In this document: positions 50,642-58,754 of the stretch, in pieces
How positions within the stretch are numbered: the first letter of the stretch is position 1
How the letters are laid out: each line of letters begins with the position of its first letter
Assembly: GCA_000824845.1 (NCBI GenBank)
Contig: CCNC01000128.1
Location: 1-64,000, forward strand
Origin: Mesorhizobium sp. ORS 3359
GTDB lineage: Bacteria > Pseudomonadota > Alphaproteobacteria > Rhizobiales > Rhizobiaceae
DNA: 64,000 nucleotides
Direction: 5' to 3'
Position numbers and translations under genes: made by a program
Notes under the pieces: model-generated
What the model saw: only the letters and a program-made list of their open reading frames with translations
The model's database searches: none
What the model was told of the DNA's origin: nothing

Positions 50642-52381
50642 TCACAAGCCGAGGCTTAGCTTGCGACCGAAATTCCAATCGGCGCCGCCGTCGCCGCGGA
50701 TGACGCCGGAGACGTGCTTGCCAAGATGGCGCTCCAACGACGGTGTCCACGGCACGAGCTGGAAGCCGATTCCGTCATCGATCATCGCGAAACGGCCAGA
50801 TGCGAGCGCGAAGCGCTGACTGTAAGTACCAGAGACGAATTGGCCTTCACCGGCACGGTTGAATGGCTGACCGGTTTGAGCCGCGAGCCTGCTTCCCAGC
50901 GCGTCGAGTTCGCGCCGTCGCAGCGTGTCGATCAGGTTGGTGGCAAAGGCGGTTCCGCCCGGTTGCCGCTTAGCCAGCCCCAAGCCGACAAGCTGCTCGG
51001 CGCGCCGCTCGAGCGCCTGGCGCACCTCGGCGCCGAAGCCGCCATCAGACAAAACCACGACAGGACGGGCGAGCGCCTGCCTGTCAAGCCAGGTCGCCCC
51101 CTCCGCAACGACCTGTCTGTCGATGTCGAGATCGGAGCGCACAGCGAGCGCCAGCCGTCGCCGCCCCTGAACGTCCACAAACTTGCGCAGTTCAACGATC
51201 GAGCCCGGCGCTCCGTCGCCGGCCGCCTCGATATCGGCGAGCCGGACGTGATGGCAACGGCCGTCGACGCCGTCGACGACCGCATAGGCGGTGCCCTTGA
51301 GCTCGTCATCCAGCCCGCGCTCGATCAGTCGGCCGACAATCGGCCCATCGATCTTCTCGGCGGCCAGCACATAGCTGGCGCTCGCACGTTCGATATCGCG
51401 GTCCGAGAATGCGCGATGCATGCGTTTGATGATATCGGCGCGCTCGCCCATCTCGCGCAGCGTTGGCTCGGCATTGTCGCTGACGATCCATTGGCCTGGA
51501 CCGAGCTGCTCGGCGAGGCCAAGCTTCTCCAGTTTGCGTAGCCGACCCACCTTGAGCACTGTGAATTCATCAGACAGGCGATCGGCTTGCGGCGCGAGAT
51601 CGATGACACCGTTGTAGCGCGCGTCGCGCATCAACTGACGGTCGAGCCCGGTCCATCGCTCAGCCTCGACCTGGCGTTGCACATGCTGGCGGATCTCCAG
51701 ATCGGATCTCGGGCCGAGCTCCTGCGTGATGAGCTCGCTGGCGCGATCGCGCATGCCGCGACTGATGTAGTCGCGCGAGATCACCAGGTCCTGCCCGTCG
51801 TCGGTCCGGCCGCGCAGGATGACATGGACATGCGGATTGTCGGTGTTCCAATGATCGACCGCGATCCAGTCGAGCGACGTACCAAGATCCGTCTGCATGC
51901 GACCCATGAGATCACGGGTGAAGGATTTCAGGTCGGACACCTCGACAGCGTCCTCTGGCGAGACGATGAAGCGGAAATGATGCCGGTCGTCCTTGCAACG
52001 CGCGACGAAATCCGTGGTCGACGCATCGTCGATCTCGGGTCCGAACATTCGGGCCTTCGCATCGTCCCGCGTGACGCCCTCGCGGCTCAGATAGTTGAGG
52101 TGGGTCGAAAGCGGCGCGCCATGCTTCGAATGACGGACCACCCGAGTCTTAATCGTGGCGACGCGGGAGCGGCCAGTAAGCAAACGGTTGGCCTGAATGC
52201 TCGCCGAGCGGCCGCGTCCGAACTGCCAGCGTTTGCCTGAGCCGATGCGGCCGGAACGCGACACGCTGCCGCCAGCCTTTTGCGCCGCCGCAAGCGCCTG
52301 GGCGACGAAGGGCCGCGAGGATTGGGCTCGCGTCGAGCGAATGCGTCCCGGACGGACACGGAATTCCCACTCATCGGACAC
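50642..52381 (-). CDS. rlxS-like: Relaxase (VirD2/RlxS-like, DUF3363)
   Basis: 579 residues from GTG 52381; the frame is open to 52435. It starts SDEWEFRVRPGRIRSTRAQS, typical of this family. The metal-binding histidines are in AVDHWNTDNPHVHVILRG, and GAPLSTHLNYLSREGV lies near the expected catalytic tyrosine (HLNYL). The C-terminal half is DUF3363. It nicks oriT and pilots the strand through TraG. An oriT-like structure lies directly upstream. Confidence 0.93.
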   Translation of the reverse strand: MSDEWEFRVRPGRIRSTRAQSSRPFVAQALAAAQKAGGSVSRSGRIGSGKRWQFGRGRSASIQANRLLTGRSRVATIKTRVVRHSKHGAPLSTHLNYLSREGVTRDDAKARMFGPEIDDASTTDFVARCKDDRHHFRFIVSPEDAVEVSDLKSFTRDLMGRMQTDLGTSLDWIAVDHWNTDNPHVHVILRGRTDDGQDLVISRDYISRGMRDRASELITQELGPRSDLEIRQHVQRQVEAERWTGLDRQLMRDARYNGVIDLAPQADRLSDEFTVLKVGRLRKLEKLGLAEQLGPGQWIVSDNAEPTLREMGERADIIKRMHRAFSDRDIERASASYVLAAEKIDGPIVGRLIERGLDDELKGTAYAVVDGVDGRCHHVRLADIEAAGDGAPGSIVELRKFVDVQGRRRLALAVRSDLDIDRQVVAEGATWLDRQALARPVVVLSDGGFGAEVRQALERRAEQLVGLGLAKRQPGGTAFATNLIDTLRRRELDALGSRLAAQTGQPFNRAGEGQFVSGTYSQRFALASGRFAMIDDGIGFQLVPWTPSLERHLGKHVSGVIRGDGGADWNFGRKLSLGL

Positions 52382-52409
52382 GGCAAGCGCCCCCACAGGT
52401 CGAAAATTT

Positions 52410-52496
52410 AAGCAAATACATAGACTTAGATTCAATCAGCACATTGCGCCCACCAGTTGCAATGTGCGGAAAGCGTCAGAAAACCAAGCAAATACA
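52410..52496. promoter_or_regulatory. oriT: Candidate oriT: inverted repeat flanked by direct repeats
   Basis: A perfect 9-bp inverted repeat, GCACATTGC (52439-52447) and GCAATGTGC (52459-52467) with an 11-base loop, is flanked by the direct repeat AAGCAAATACA at 52410-52420 and 52486-52496. The region is AT-rich and lies 29-115 bases upstream of the relaxase start, where oriT of such elements is expected. It could alternatively be the relaxase operator. Confidence 0.5.
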
Positions 52497-52623
52497 ACCG
52501 TCCGGCCGCAGCAAAATGTGCGCCCTTTTATCTTGCCATCCCTCGGTTGTTGCCTCTTGTGCTCCCCTTCCCTACGCGCTGACGTCCAGAACAACGCCCA
52601 GGCACGATTTGCGGATTTGGCCA

Positions 52624-53400
52624 TCACCGCACCGATGTCCCGGCTGCGGACCCGACGAACAGCTCGCGCCGCTGCGAGCCAGCAGCGAAAACATCGCCCA
52701 CGGAAGCTGCCGTCGAATGCGCGACGGAAGCACCCTGGCCGGGCGCAAGATCCGATCCAGGCCCGGAGGCCGACTGCGGCACGAAGAGAGGCGCGATCCG
52801 CCAGCTCACGGCCATTGCGTGGGCGGCGGTAAGCGCGCCGGGCGCATCACCGCCGTCCCAGAAAGGGCGAAGCTTCGCAACATAGGCCCGGGTCTCAGCC
52901 GGCAGCGGGTGACCCCTCAAGGAGGCTTCGTAACGCCCTGGCCCGGCATTGTATGCGGCCAGGAAGCCAGGTGAGCCATATCGATCAAGGAGCTCGCGAA
53001 GATAGGCAGCGCCAGCAAGGATGTTGTCGTGCGGATCATAGGGATCGCGGCCGAGCTGGTGGCGAAGACGCAGCTCGGCCCAGGTTGCGGGCATGATCTG
53101 CATCAAACCCATTGCCCCTTTTCGCGAGACCGCGCGCGGATCGCGGGCGCTTTCGAGTTGCATGATTGCGCTTATCCAGCGCTGAGGTATGCGGAAGCGA
53201 TGCGATGCCTCGGCGATATGCGCGGCGTAAGGGTCGCCTGCGGATCTGCTGGAGATCGGCCGGGATTGCGCGACCGCCCCCGTCGTTGCGTGACAGAGGA
53301 TCAGCGAGACAACGACAAGACAAAGTGCCTCGCTCCGACCGGGCAACGAACGGACAGGGCGGCCTACGTCCGCGCAACTCGGCACCGATGACCCACTCAT
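52624..53400 (-). CDS. Lytic transglycosylase (VirB1-like)
   Basis: 258 residues. A signal or membrane segment near residues 25-45 is followed by the SLT domain: ISAIMQLESARDPRAVS (catalytic Glu), KGAMGLMQIMPATW, and LAAYNAGPGRY. It opens peptidoglycan locally for the transfer channel. The C-terminal 70 residues are Ser/Ala/Gly-rich. It overlaps the upstream DUF736 gene by 4 bases. Confidence 0.92.
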   Translation of the reverse strand: MSGSSVPSCADVGRPVRSLPGRSEALCLVVVSLILCHATTGAVAQSRPISSRSAGDPYAAHIAEASHRFRIPQRWISAIMQLESARDPRAVSRKGAMGLMQIMPATWAELRLRHQLGRDPYDPHDNILAGAAYLRELLDRYGSPGFLAAYNAGPGRYEASLRGHPLPAETRAYVAKLRPFWDGGDAPGALTAAHAMAVSWRIAPLFVPQSASGPGSDLAPGQGASVAHSTAASVGDVFAAGSQRRELFVGSAAGTSVR

Positions 53401-53726
53401 CGGACGCGCTCCGGCTTTGATTTCGGGCGAATCCAGCGCAGCGACCAGGAGCCGTCATCGGACCGGAAGAGACCGGCGCGGAAGCGCCGGCCGAACAGCG
53501 GATCCTCCAATCGGCACGACAGGTAGTTGCCAGCCGTCTGGCCGGTTTCCTTCCAGGCGGCGCCGACTTCCGGACCGCCGGGGGCGCCGATGTGGATTCT
53601 GAAATCCGGCGACTTGCCGTCGGCTGTCGTCGTTGGGACGAGCACTAGCTCGGCATCCACGAGCAGCGTTCGAATGCGTCCTGAATAACCGGATTCCGTT
53701 TTCTGGAAGACGCCGATCTCGGCCAT
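53397..53726 (-). CDS. DUF736 family protein, divergent copy
   Basis: 109 residues: MAEIGVFQKTESGYSGRIRT, with PEVGAAWKETGQTAGNYLSC and IRPKSKPER. It aligns with DUF736 end to end but is only distantly related to the two near-identical copies at 4392 and 56442. This is the orthologue usually found inside the relaxase/traF operon. Confidence 0.87.
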   Translation of the reverse strand: MAEIGVFQKTESGYSGRIRTLLVDAELVLVPTTTADGKSPDFRIHIGAPGGPEVGAAWKETGQTAGNYLSCRLEDPLFGRRFRAGLFRSDDGSWSLRWIRPKSKPERVR

Positions 53727-53762
53727 GGTCTATCTCCTTCCTCTTGGTTGGTTGGGTGAATT

Positions 53763-54308
53763 TCAGGTCGCCGGAGCGAGCCAGGTGAAGTGGCCGTCGC
53801 CCCTCTCGTCGGTCCAAAGCGGCAGTGCGCGTCCGACGATCGAGCTCGCCGGGAACGGACCGAAATAGCGGCCGTCGAGACTGTCTTGGACTTGTCGGTT
53901 CATGATGAAGATTTCGCCGGCGGCGACGATGCGGCAGCCCTGCCAGTCAGGCAGCGCGCGCCCTTTGCGGTCACGTTCCAATGCGATGCCAAGCGGACGC
54001 TCGTTCACCGTGATGAGGCGAGCGAGGCGGCAGACTTCCTGCCCAGGAAGCCCCTCGATGTGCTTCAGCATCGGCACACCGAACGGAAGGTAGCCACGCT
54101 CGGCAGCGAACCGGGCGACGCTCTTTGGCGGTTCGATGACGGCGAGCGCGCCAGCCGTTGGCAAGGACATTTTCGTGATAGCGTAGATCCCGATCGGGGC
54201 GCTAGCCGATGCGTTCCACAGCAAAAGCGGCGGCATCGGCACCGCAGCGGGAGCGACCGTCGCGGCGACGGCCAAGAGCGCTGCGGCTATCGAAGCGGCG
54301 CGGCTCAT
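53763..54308 (-). CDS. traF: TraF, S26 family peptidase
   Basis: 181 residues from ATG 54308, which overlaps the DUF2840 stop. An N-terminal membrane helix is followed by LLLWNASASAPIGIYAI, where Ser starts the catalytic motif of TraF, then KHIEGLPGQEVC with the catalytic Lys, and FIMNRQVQDSLDGRYFGPFP. In IncP plasmids TraF processes and cyclises the TrbC pilin, which is encoded at 23040-23372. Confidence 0.92.
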   Translation of the reverse strand: MSRAASIAAALLAVAATVAPAAVPMPPLLLWNASASAPIGIYAITKMSLPTAGALAVIEPPKSVARFAAERGYLPFGVPMLKHIEGLPGQEVCRLARLITVNERPLGIALERDRKGRALPDWQGCRIVAAGEIFIMNRQVQDSLDGRYFGPFPASSIVGRALPLWTDERGDGHFTWLAPAT

Positions 54309-54796
54309 GATGTCGCTCGCCTGCGCAACAGAAAGGCCCGGTGCTGCTCGAGCGAATAGGCACGCGGTTTTCCGCCAGTGACCATCCGGTTGTGGGTCTG
54401 GCGCCAATAGTCGGGTGCCGCCTCGACCGGATCGAGGCCGATCGCCTCGATCGCATCGACCAGTTGGAGAACGCGCTCGACCTTGTCCCAGCCCGCGATC
54501 TTGAGAAGGATCTCGCCGCCTGGCCGGATGTAAGGCAGCGTCTGATAGGGTTCAGCGGGCAACACGGCGCGCACGATGTCGATGCGCGAAACGACGGTGC
54601 CAAAATCGTTCGCCGCCCAGCGCACGAACGCAAAGATACTGCCCGGCGCGAACGCGACGACGCGGCGCCGCCTGTCGACTATCGTCTCGTTGGCAGGACG
54701 TCCGAAGCGGATGTGGTGCTCAATCCGCTTCTCGATCCAGATCAGCTCGACCGTCGTGAGGTGGCCGCACTGCGCCGGTTGGGTGGACCGCATCAT
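54305..54796 (-). CDS. DUF2840 protein
   Basis: 163 residues from ATG 54796, overlapping the stop of the upstream initiator gene. TTVELIWIEKRIEHHIRFGR and APGSIFAFVRWAANDFGTVV match DUF2840, always encoded next to traF in rhizobial elements. The long N-terminal frame to 54826 overlaps the repA-like gene. Function unknown. Confidence 0.87.
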   Translation of the reverse strand: MMRSTQPAQCGHLTTVELIWIEKRIEHHIRFGRPANETIVDRRRRVVAFAPGSIFAFVRWAANDFGTVVSRIDIVRAVLPAEPYQTLPYIRPGGEILLKIAGWDKVERVLQLVDAIEAIGLDPVEAAPDYWRQTHNRMVTGGKPRAYSLEQHRAFLLRRRATS

Positions 54797-55848
54797 GTGT
54801 CGTCTCCCTCGCGCACGCTGACGCACAGCCGCTTCTGCTCCTCACCGCCGGTCTGCGGCTCGCGCGCAAGAATGTTAGATTGAGAGTTAGACTCTACGTT
54901 ACGGGCGCGATTTTCCTTTTCGGGGCGGACCCTTAAAGCCGACCGCGGTTCCCGAAAGCACGAGGATGCGGTTCCCGATGGCACGATAGTCCGGGTTCCC
55001 GATGGCACGATCCTATCAACAAGCGTTGGCGTCGGCTCGAAAGCCAGCAACACACGGCCGCCGGCTTCGATCTCCGTAAACAGAAGGTACCCGGGCAGAG
55101 GCTGGCGGCGCACGATGTCACGCAGCTCGAAGGCAAAGCGCTTGAGCGGCGAAAGGCTGCCGGACTTGCGATGAAGGTGGCCGATGTCGAAACGCCAGCC
55201 GGCGCGCTGGCGTCCGCCATGCTTACGCACCAGCCGGTAGAGCCAGCGCTCCAGACCACCCGTCAGGGCGAAGTATGCACGGTCAATCGTCAGGATCAGC
55301 GCATCTTCCATGACGGCGCGGTAGAACCAATCTGGCAAGATCAGCTCGACGCCGAGCGGGCAGCCGTTTCGACCGCAGCATTCCTGCCACTCGTTGATCC
55401 ATGAGAAGCGATGGCGCCGACCCTCCGCCGGTTGACGAATGGAGGTGACGACGCTTGTCGCCTGAAGGCGGTCAAGGGCTGCCTTGAGGCGCTGGTAGTC
55501 TCGCTTCGAGACACCGCGGCCGATGAAGGTGAGTATTTCGTATGGCGTCGCGGCCATCAGGCGCGACGTGCGCAATCCGGCATCCCGCGCGTTGACGATC
55601 TGACTTGCGGCCCAGATCAGGATGTCGGCATCCCAGATCGTCGCCATGCCATGATCGGGTATCGCTTCGACACGGATCGCCACATCACCGGCGCGAAAAT
55701 CGATCGGCGCAACGCGCCTGGATTTGGCCAGGGAAAAGAATGGATAGGCCATGAGATCCTGCGCATCGCGTGGTGCGACAACACCTGGCAGCGCCTGGAA
55801 CAGATCGAGCTGTCCGCGCTCCGATGATTGGCGTGGTCTTCGAGACAT
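54793..55848 (-). CDS. repA: RepA-like replication initiator protein
   Basis: 351 residues. QLDLFQALPGVVAPRDAQDL, MAYPFFSLAKSRRVAPIDF and IWAASQIVNARDAGLRTSRL are typical of the plasmid replication initiator A family of alphaproteobacteria. YLLFTEIEAGGRVLLAF marks the second winged helix. The tail contains the repeat IVPSGT twice (see findings). In this operon it may allow limited replication of an excised circle. Confidence 0.88.
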   Translation of the reverse strand: MSRRPRQSSERGQLDLFQALPGVVAPRDAQDLMAYPFFSLAKSRRVAPIDFRAGDVAIRVEAIPDHGMATIWDADILIWAASQIVNARDAGLRTSRLMAATPYEILTFIGRGVSKRDYQRLKAALDRLQATSVVTSIRQPAEGRRHRFSWINEWQECCGRNGCPLGVELILPDWFYRAVMEDALILTIDRAYFALTGGLERWLYRLVRKHGGRQRAGWRFDIGHLHRKSGSLSPLKRFAFELRDIVRRQPLPGYLLFTEIEAGGRVLLAFEPTPTLVDRIVPSGTRTIVPSGTASSCFREPRSALRVRPEKENRARNVESNSQSNILAREPQTGGEEQKRLCVSVREGDDT

Positions 55849-55856
55849 AAGGAGGG

Positions 55857-56138
55857 TCAGCGCCTCTCGCGCCCGGCATAGGGGATCAGGCGTTTCGCCG
55901 GAGGTTTAGCAGGCAGCACCGACCCACGCGGATCGGTTGTCGACGTCATGGCGCCCCGCTGGGCCCAGGCCTGAAGGTCGTCGACAGAATAGACGACGCG
56001 GCCGCCAAGTTTGCGATAAGCAGGCCCGGTCCCATAGGTACGGTGTTTCTCCAGCGTGCGCGCCGAAAGGCTGAGGAAGTGCGCTGCTTCCGAAGTGCGC
56101 AGGTAGCGCGGCGGTAATGGCGCGGCGTCGGCATTCAT
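55857..56138 (-). CDS. HTH/AlpA-type regulator, candidate excisionase (RdfS-like)
   Basis: 93 residues. RYLRTSEAAHFLSLSARTLE then KHRTYGTGPAYRKLGGRVVY and VDDLQAWAQ form a MerR/AlpA-like winged helix, as in excisionases. It heads the operon running through repA, DUF2840, traF and the relaxase. In R7A the recombination directionality factor rdfS occupies a comparable place upstream of the traF and relaxase genes, so this is the best rdfS candidate here; without the integrase that remains inference. Confidence 0.8.
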   Translation of the reverse strand: MNADAAPLPPRYLRTSEAAHFLSLSARTLEKHRTYGTGPAYRKLGGRVVYSVDDLQAWAQRGAMTSTTDPRGSVLPAKPPAKRLIPYAGRERR

Positions 56139-56441
56139 GAGGTGTCTCCTTCCGGCCGTTGCGGTTGAACGGCGATCGGTGGCCAGGATGGAGGAGCTTT
56201 GAGACGGTGATCAGGTGCGCAATTGAGGGGCGCTATTTCGCACCGCTCAGAGCGCTTTGGGCAGTGGCGCTGGCGGGCGCAGCAATTGGCGGTAGACGCC
56301 GCTCAATCGACTTCACGCCATTGCGCATCAACCAGCGCGTCTGATGAAAGGAGGCCGGTCATGGCGGCCGGCGGCGCGAAGAGCTCCCGCAGTCATTACG
56401 AGAAGACGCCTCGCCCGGCATTGGCCGGGCGAGGCTCTTGA
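56139..56441. other. Intergenic region with a possible third DUF2285 scar
   Basis: No gene is seen. The bases around 56278-56300 (GCGCAGCAATTGGCGGTAG) match the 3-prime end of both FseA-like genes (near 2412 and 61164), so this may be a scar of a third copy of the module, next to a DUF736 gene as at 2.4-4.7 kb. Confidence 0.35.
56408..56435. terminator. Strong hairpin after DUF736 copy 2
   Basis: GCCTCGCCCGGC (56408-56419) and GCCGGGCGAGGC (56424-56435) form a perfect 12-bp stem with loop ATTG, 6 bases after the DUF736 stop on the reverse strand. Confidence 0.65.
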
Positions 56442-56768
56442 TCACTCGCCGTTGCGGCGGTTGGGGCGGGACCAGATGAGGCTGTGGCCCTCGCCTTCCT
56501 CGTCGGCGAAGAGGTTGGCGTAGATCGGAGCGGTGAAGCTCGGATCGTCGAGCTTGAGCCCGAGATAGTCGCGGCCCTCGTTGGAGCGCTTGGACCAGGC
56601 GGCGCCGATCTCGGCCTTGCCGACCACCACGCGGTGGCTTGGAGCGTTCTCGCCATTGGCCCTCGTGTCGGGGACGATGCGCACGCCCTTGGCCTGGACG
56701 CTGAGGGTCACGATCTCGCCGGTGAACTCGTTCGCGTTGGTCTTCTTGAAAGTGCCGATGGTAGCCAT
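56442..56768 (-). CDS. DUF736 family protein, copy 2
   Basis: 108 residues, starting from ATG 56768 with GGAGACTGAAA upstream, the same leader as copy 1. It differs from copy 1 mainly in VQAKGVRIVPDTRANGENAP; the rest is almost base-identical. The long frame to 57278 is an accidental extension. Confidence 0.9.
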   Translation of the reverse strand: MATIGTFKKTNANEFTGEIVTLSVQAKGVRIVPDTRANGENAPSHRVVVGKAEIGAAWSKRSNEGRDYLGLKLDDPSFTAPIYANLFADEEGEGHSLIWSRPNRRNGE

Positions 56769-56949
56769 TTTCAGTCTCCGTTTTCTTCGTTTCCGAGCCC
56801 GCACCATGCGACCTCGATGGCGATCGAGAGGCCGGAGGCGAGTGCTGCCGCATCGCTTGGCGACCGCAGCAAAGCGGAGGATGGCAAAGGCGCGCGTTTC
56901 TTGGTTCGCGAGGAATGGGCTTCGCCCAGGGGGAGAAACTCGCGCCGAC

Positions 56950-57280
56950 CATTGCGGCATAGGCGCTCGAGGCTTGAACCGTCCTTCGGCCAGATCAGCC
57001 CGTTCGAGAGGTCGTTGGTGCGCTCTGAGAACGTAGAGACGAAGGCGATGGCAGCATCCGGCCCCACAAGATATGAAGCGGCGTACTCGCCGGAAGGATG
57101 TCGACGACTGTGTGGCATTGTGGGAGCAAGGCTTGCATCGCTTCCGACAGTCCGGTGTGAGCTCCGCGGGCAATGACGCTCGCTTGCCCCTGCTTGGGAG
57201 CCTCGCGGCGAAGTATCCGCCGATGCCGGCCATCGTTGCGACGTATGCCGGCCCCTCGAAGTCAGCACTCGCCATCAATC
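56950..57280 (-). pseudogene. Possible decayed ketopantoate-reductase-like (PanE) gene
   Basis: Three frames in succession look coding. MAGIGGYFAARL appears first, then KQGQASVIARGAHTGLSEAM and PQCHTVVDILP in a second frame, then VGPDAAIAFVSTF in a third. The order recalls the N-terminal NADP domain of 2-dehydropantoate 2-reductase. Multiple indels would be needed, so this is tentative. Confidence 0.35.
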
Positions 57281-57482
57281 CCCGAGCTCAGCGAACCGAT
57301 CAGAGAGCTGCGGAAGAAAGGTAGGCTGCGCGAGGCGCTGAATAGGTCAGCCCTGCCGGATCGATCGTTCGGCTGAGTAACGTTATCGCGACCGGGTATG
57401 GCCGGGGGAACAATCGGATCGAGCACCGGTTCGGATCCGGCCCAAAGAGCCTGAGACAAACACAGTGACCAAGGAGTATGCA

Positions 57483-58007
57483 ATGCGATACGCACGAAGA
57501 ACAACGGCCGTTGCCGCCGCCTTGATGATCGTCACCTTTCCCGCGCTCGCGCAGACAACCGGAACGCCGGCGCCTAGCCCGACGACCGAACCCTCCCCGA
57601 CGGGGCCGATGCCGGACGCCAGCGGACCAGCAAGCGGTCCATCGCGTGAGATGATCCGCCAAATGATAGAGCAAGCCGTGCAAGAGAGGATGGAACAGGA
57701 GCGCGGCTCCGATGCAGTCGGCCGCCAGGACGCTCAGAGAGATCGCTGGCAAAAGCATGGTGACCGCGGCGCTGACCAGGGGCGAAGAATGGAGAGGCAT
57801 CCCGGCGCTCGGATGATGCGTGGTGCCGGAATGCGACTGATGTTCGCTCTTCTGGACACCGATGGAGACGGAGCTCTGTCCGAAAACGAGGTGCAAGACA
57901 CGGTCGCCAGGATTTTCAATGCCATGGACCAGAACGGCGATGGGAAGATAGACCTGGACGAAATCCAGGCGTTCTTGCATGGCTCCAGCACCGACGAGAT
58001 GCCCTGA
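57483..58007 (+). CDS. Exported EF-hand calcium-binding protein
   Basis: 174 residues from ATG 57483, with AAGGAG 8 bases upstream. The signal peptide ends at PALAQ. A Pro/Thr/Ser-rich linker and a charged Arg/Gln-rich helix follow, then two EF-hands: LDTDGDGALSENE and MDQNGDGKIDLDE, with all calcium ligands. It is a periplasmic calcium-binding protein of unknown partner, of a type common in Rhizobiales. Confidence 0.85.
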   Translation: MRYARRTTAVAAALMIVTFPALAQTTGTPAPSPTTEPSPTGPMPDASGPASGPSREMIRQMIEQAVQERMEQERGSDAVGRQDAQRDRWQKHGDRGADQGRRMERHPGARMMRGAGMRLMFALLDTDGDGALSENEVQDTVARIFNAMDQNGDGKIDLDEIQAFLHGSSTDEMP

Positions 58008-58225
58008 CCGCAATGCCAGGGCAATCGTAATGACCCTAAGCGAGGCCATGAGCAGGCTAAGGCTTAAGTCCCACTGTGACAACGAATTGGTCGCACACCC
58101 AACCTTCCGCGAAACATCGATCCCCTGTGACCATTTGGGTACATGGAACGCTGAAGACGGTCCCCATCCGCGTTCCGCCGGCCTATGTGCCAGCACTAGG
58201 CGGGACGCATACCAAGGAGTGAGGA

Positions 58226-58525
58226 ATGAAATCGCTAATCGCCAATACCATGGCTGGCCTGCTTCTCCTGTCAGGCGTCAGTGTGGCAATCGCGGATACC
58301 GTGGTCCTGGCACCTGAGCAGGAGACCACCATCCGTGAGTATGTGAAGAAGGAGCCTCTGGCTTCGATCAAGCTGCCGGGCATCGAACTGAAGGTGGGTT
58401 CGACCGTGCCCGAGAAGGTCGAACTGCACAAAGTCCCGAACATGAAATATGAATACACGGTGATCGACAATCGTACGGTGGTCGTCGATCCTGAAACGCA
58501 TACGGTCGTCAAGGTGCTCGACTGA
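58226..58525 (+). CDS. DUF1236 family exported protein
   Basis: 99 residues. A signal peptide ends near SVAIAD. The mature part has LAPEQETTIREYVKKEP, VGSTVPEKVELHKVP and NRTVVVDPETHTVVKVLD, the DUF1236 pattern. It is a small periplasmic protein of unknown function. AAGGAG precedes the start. Confidence 0.88.
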   Translation: MKSLIANTMAGLLLLSGVSVAIADTVVLAPEQETTIREYVKKEPLASIKLPGIELKVGSTVPEKVELHKVPNMKYEYTVIDNRTVVVDPETHTVVKVLD

Positions 58526-58754
58526 CGGCGCTTTCCAGTGGGAGAGCCAAAATGCTCCCCCCTGAAAGATCTCATACTTCTGGCCAGGGTCAGATTCGGC
58601 CATCTTCGCTGCTAATCGTAGTCTTGCCAGCCAGCGTTGTCAGTGACTCTGTCTGCTTGACGCGTAGTTCAATGTGCCAGGAACGCCGCTTGCCCACTCG
58701 TCGCTTCAGCGCCAGATAGGTAACTATCTCGTTGGAATCTGAGCCACATACCCC

